DNA of 6,253 nt, taken from NCBI GenBank assembly GCA_025457905.1, contig JALOTM010000057.1, forward strand, positions 1 through 6,253. The letters are read 5' to 3'. Source of the DNA: Methanomassiliicoccales archaeon. GTDB lineage: Archaea > Thermoplasmatota > Thermoplasmata > Methanomassiliicoccales > UBA472. Below, piece by piece: positions 5,949 to 6,253 of the stretch. The stretch's first letter is position 1. Every line of letters starts with the position of its first letter. The translations under genes and the position numbers were made by a program. The notes below the pieces were generated by a model. That model was not told the DNA's origin and did not search any database. It worked only from the letters and a program-made list of their open reading frames with translations.

Positions 5949-6253
5949 TCCCTCGACCCCCTCTTCATCTCGATGGCCGAGGCGGGGCAGATGTTGGCGC
6001 ACACCCCGCAGCCCTTGCAGTAGCGGTAGTCCCAGCGCATGTAGTCGTCGGCCTGGCGCTTGATGGTGCCCTCGGGGCAGGACCACCAGCAGCGCAGGCA
6101 GCGCACGCACTTCTCCTTGATGTACATGGGGGACTGCGTCCTCCACGTGCCGGTGGGGTTCTGCCAGGAGCTGCCCGGCCCGACCACCACGCCCTCCTTG
6201 GTGGCCACGGGCAGCGCGACCCCCGGCGGGATGTCCTCCCAGGCCGGGAGCCA
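5942..6253 (-). CDS. porD: Pyruvate (2-oxoacid):ferredoxin oxidoreductase, delta subunit, 2[4Fe-4S] ferredoxin-like (5' end off the right edge)
   Basis: 103 residues visible, open to the right edge. The delta subunit carries two [4Fe-4S] clusters that pass electrons between the catalytic subunits and external ferredoxin. Both ligand sets are intact: CVRCLRCWWSCP (Cys at 49, 52, 55 and 59 of the visible part) and CKGCGVCANICP (79, 82, 85, 89). The N-terminal part, 'WEDIPPG', then 'PGSS' and 'TGTWRTQSP', matches the family pattern 'W.EIP.GG...PG....TG.WR..RP'. A GTG at 6208 could be read as a start and would give 88 residues, but it would remove the WEDIPPG segment and has no convincing ribosome site, so the gene probably begins beyond 6253. 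It could also be fused to a gamma subunit, as occurs in some lineages. The stop at 5942 overlaps the porA start by seven bases. Confidence 0.9.
   Translation of the reverse strand, partial: WLPAWEDIPPGVALPVATKEGVVVGPGSSWQNPTGTWRTQSPMYIKEKCVRCLRCWWSCPEGTIKRQADDYMRWDYRYCKGCGVCANICPASAIEMKRGSREW

Overview
The window is GC-rich and reads as archaeal, most likely a methanogen of the Thermoplasmata/Methanomassiliicoccales type. The basis is an MtaA/MtbA-type methylcobamide:coenzyme M methyltransferase homologue, a DUF1638 partner, a four-subunit-type ferredoxin-dependent 2-oxoacid oxidoreductase, heavy use of AGG arginine codons, strong Shine-Dalgarno sites, ATGA stop/start overlaps, and TATA/BRE-like promoter elements. 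The lineage is an inference. Bacteria with corrinoid methyltransferases, or another euryarchaeon, cannot be excluded without a database search.

Layout: (1) 1-1595, minus strand: a large signalling-type ATPase (AAA_16/NACHT-like domain followed by TPR-like helices), cut by the left edge. (2) 1596-1752: a divergent promoter region with a TATA-like element for each direction and some short repeats. (3) 1753-3605, plus strand: a tightly coupled two-gene operon, MtaA/MtbA-like methyltransferase then a DUF1638 protein, overlapping as ATGA. (4) 3606-3801: a convergent intergenic region with a perfect 9-bp-stem hairpin and an AT-rich patch. (5) 3802-6253, minus strand: porD-porA-porB, encoding the delta, alpha and beta subunits of pyruvate (2-oxoacid):ferredoxin oxidoreductase, with overlapping genes. 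porD runs off the right edge, and the gamma-subunit gene is expected beyond it.

How it fits together: the methyltransferase family moves methyl groups from a methylated corrinoid protein to coenzyme M or a similar thiol, feeding methanogenesis. The Por complex interconverts acetyl-CoA + CO2 and pyruvate using ferredoxin, the anabolic entry of carbon in such organisms. The ATPase is divergent from the methyltransferase operon and could regulate it, but no DNA-binding domain is visible in the part present. No mobile element, CRISPR array, tRNA or rRNA was seen. The most unusual point is the methyltransferase/DUF1638 pair, which lacks an adjacent corrinoid protein and has an altered active-site neighbourhood. 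I do not see a clearly new defence or mobile system here.
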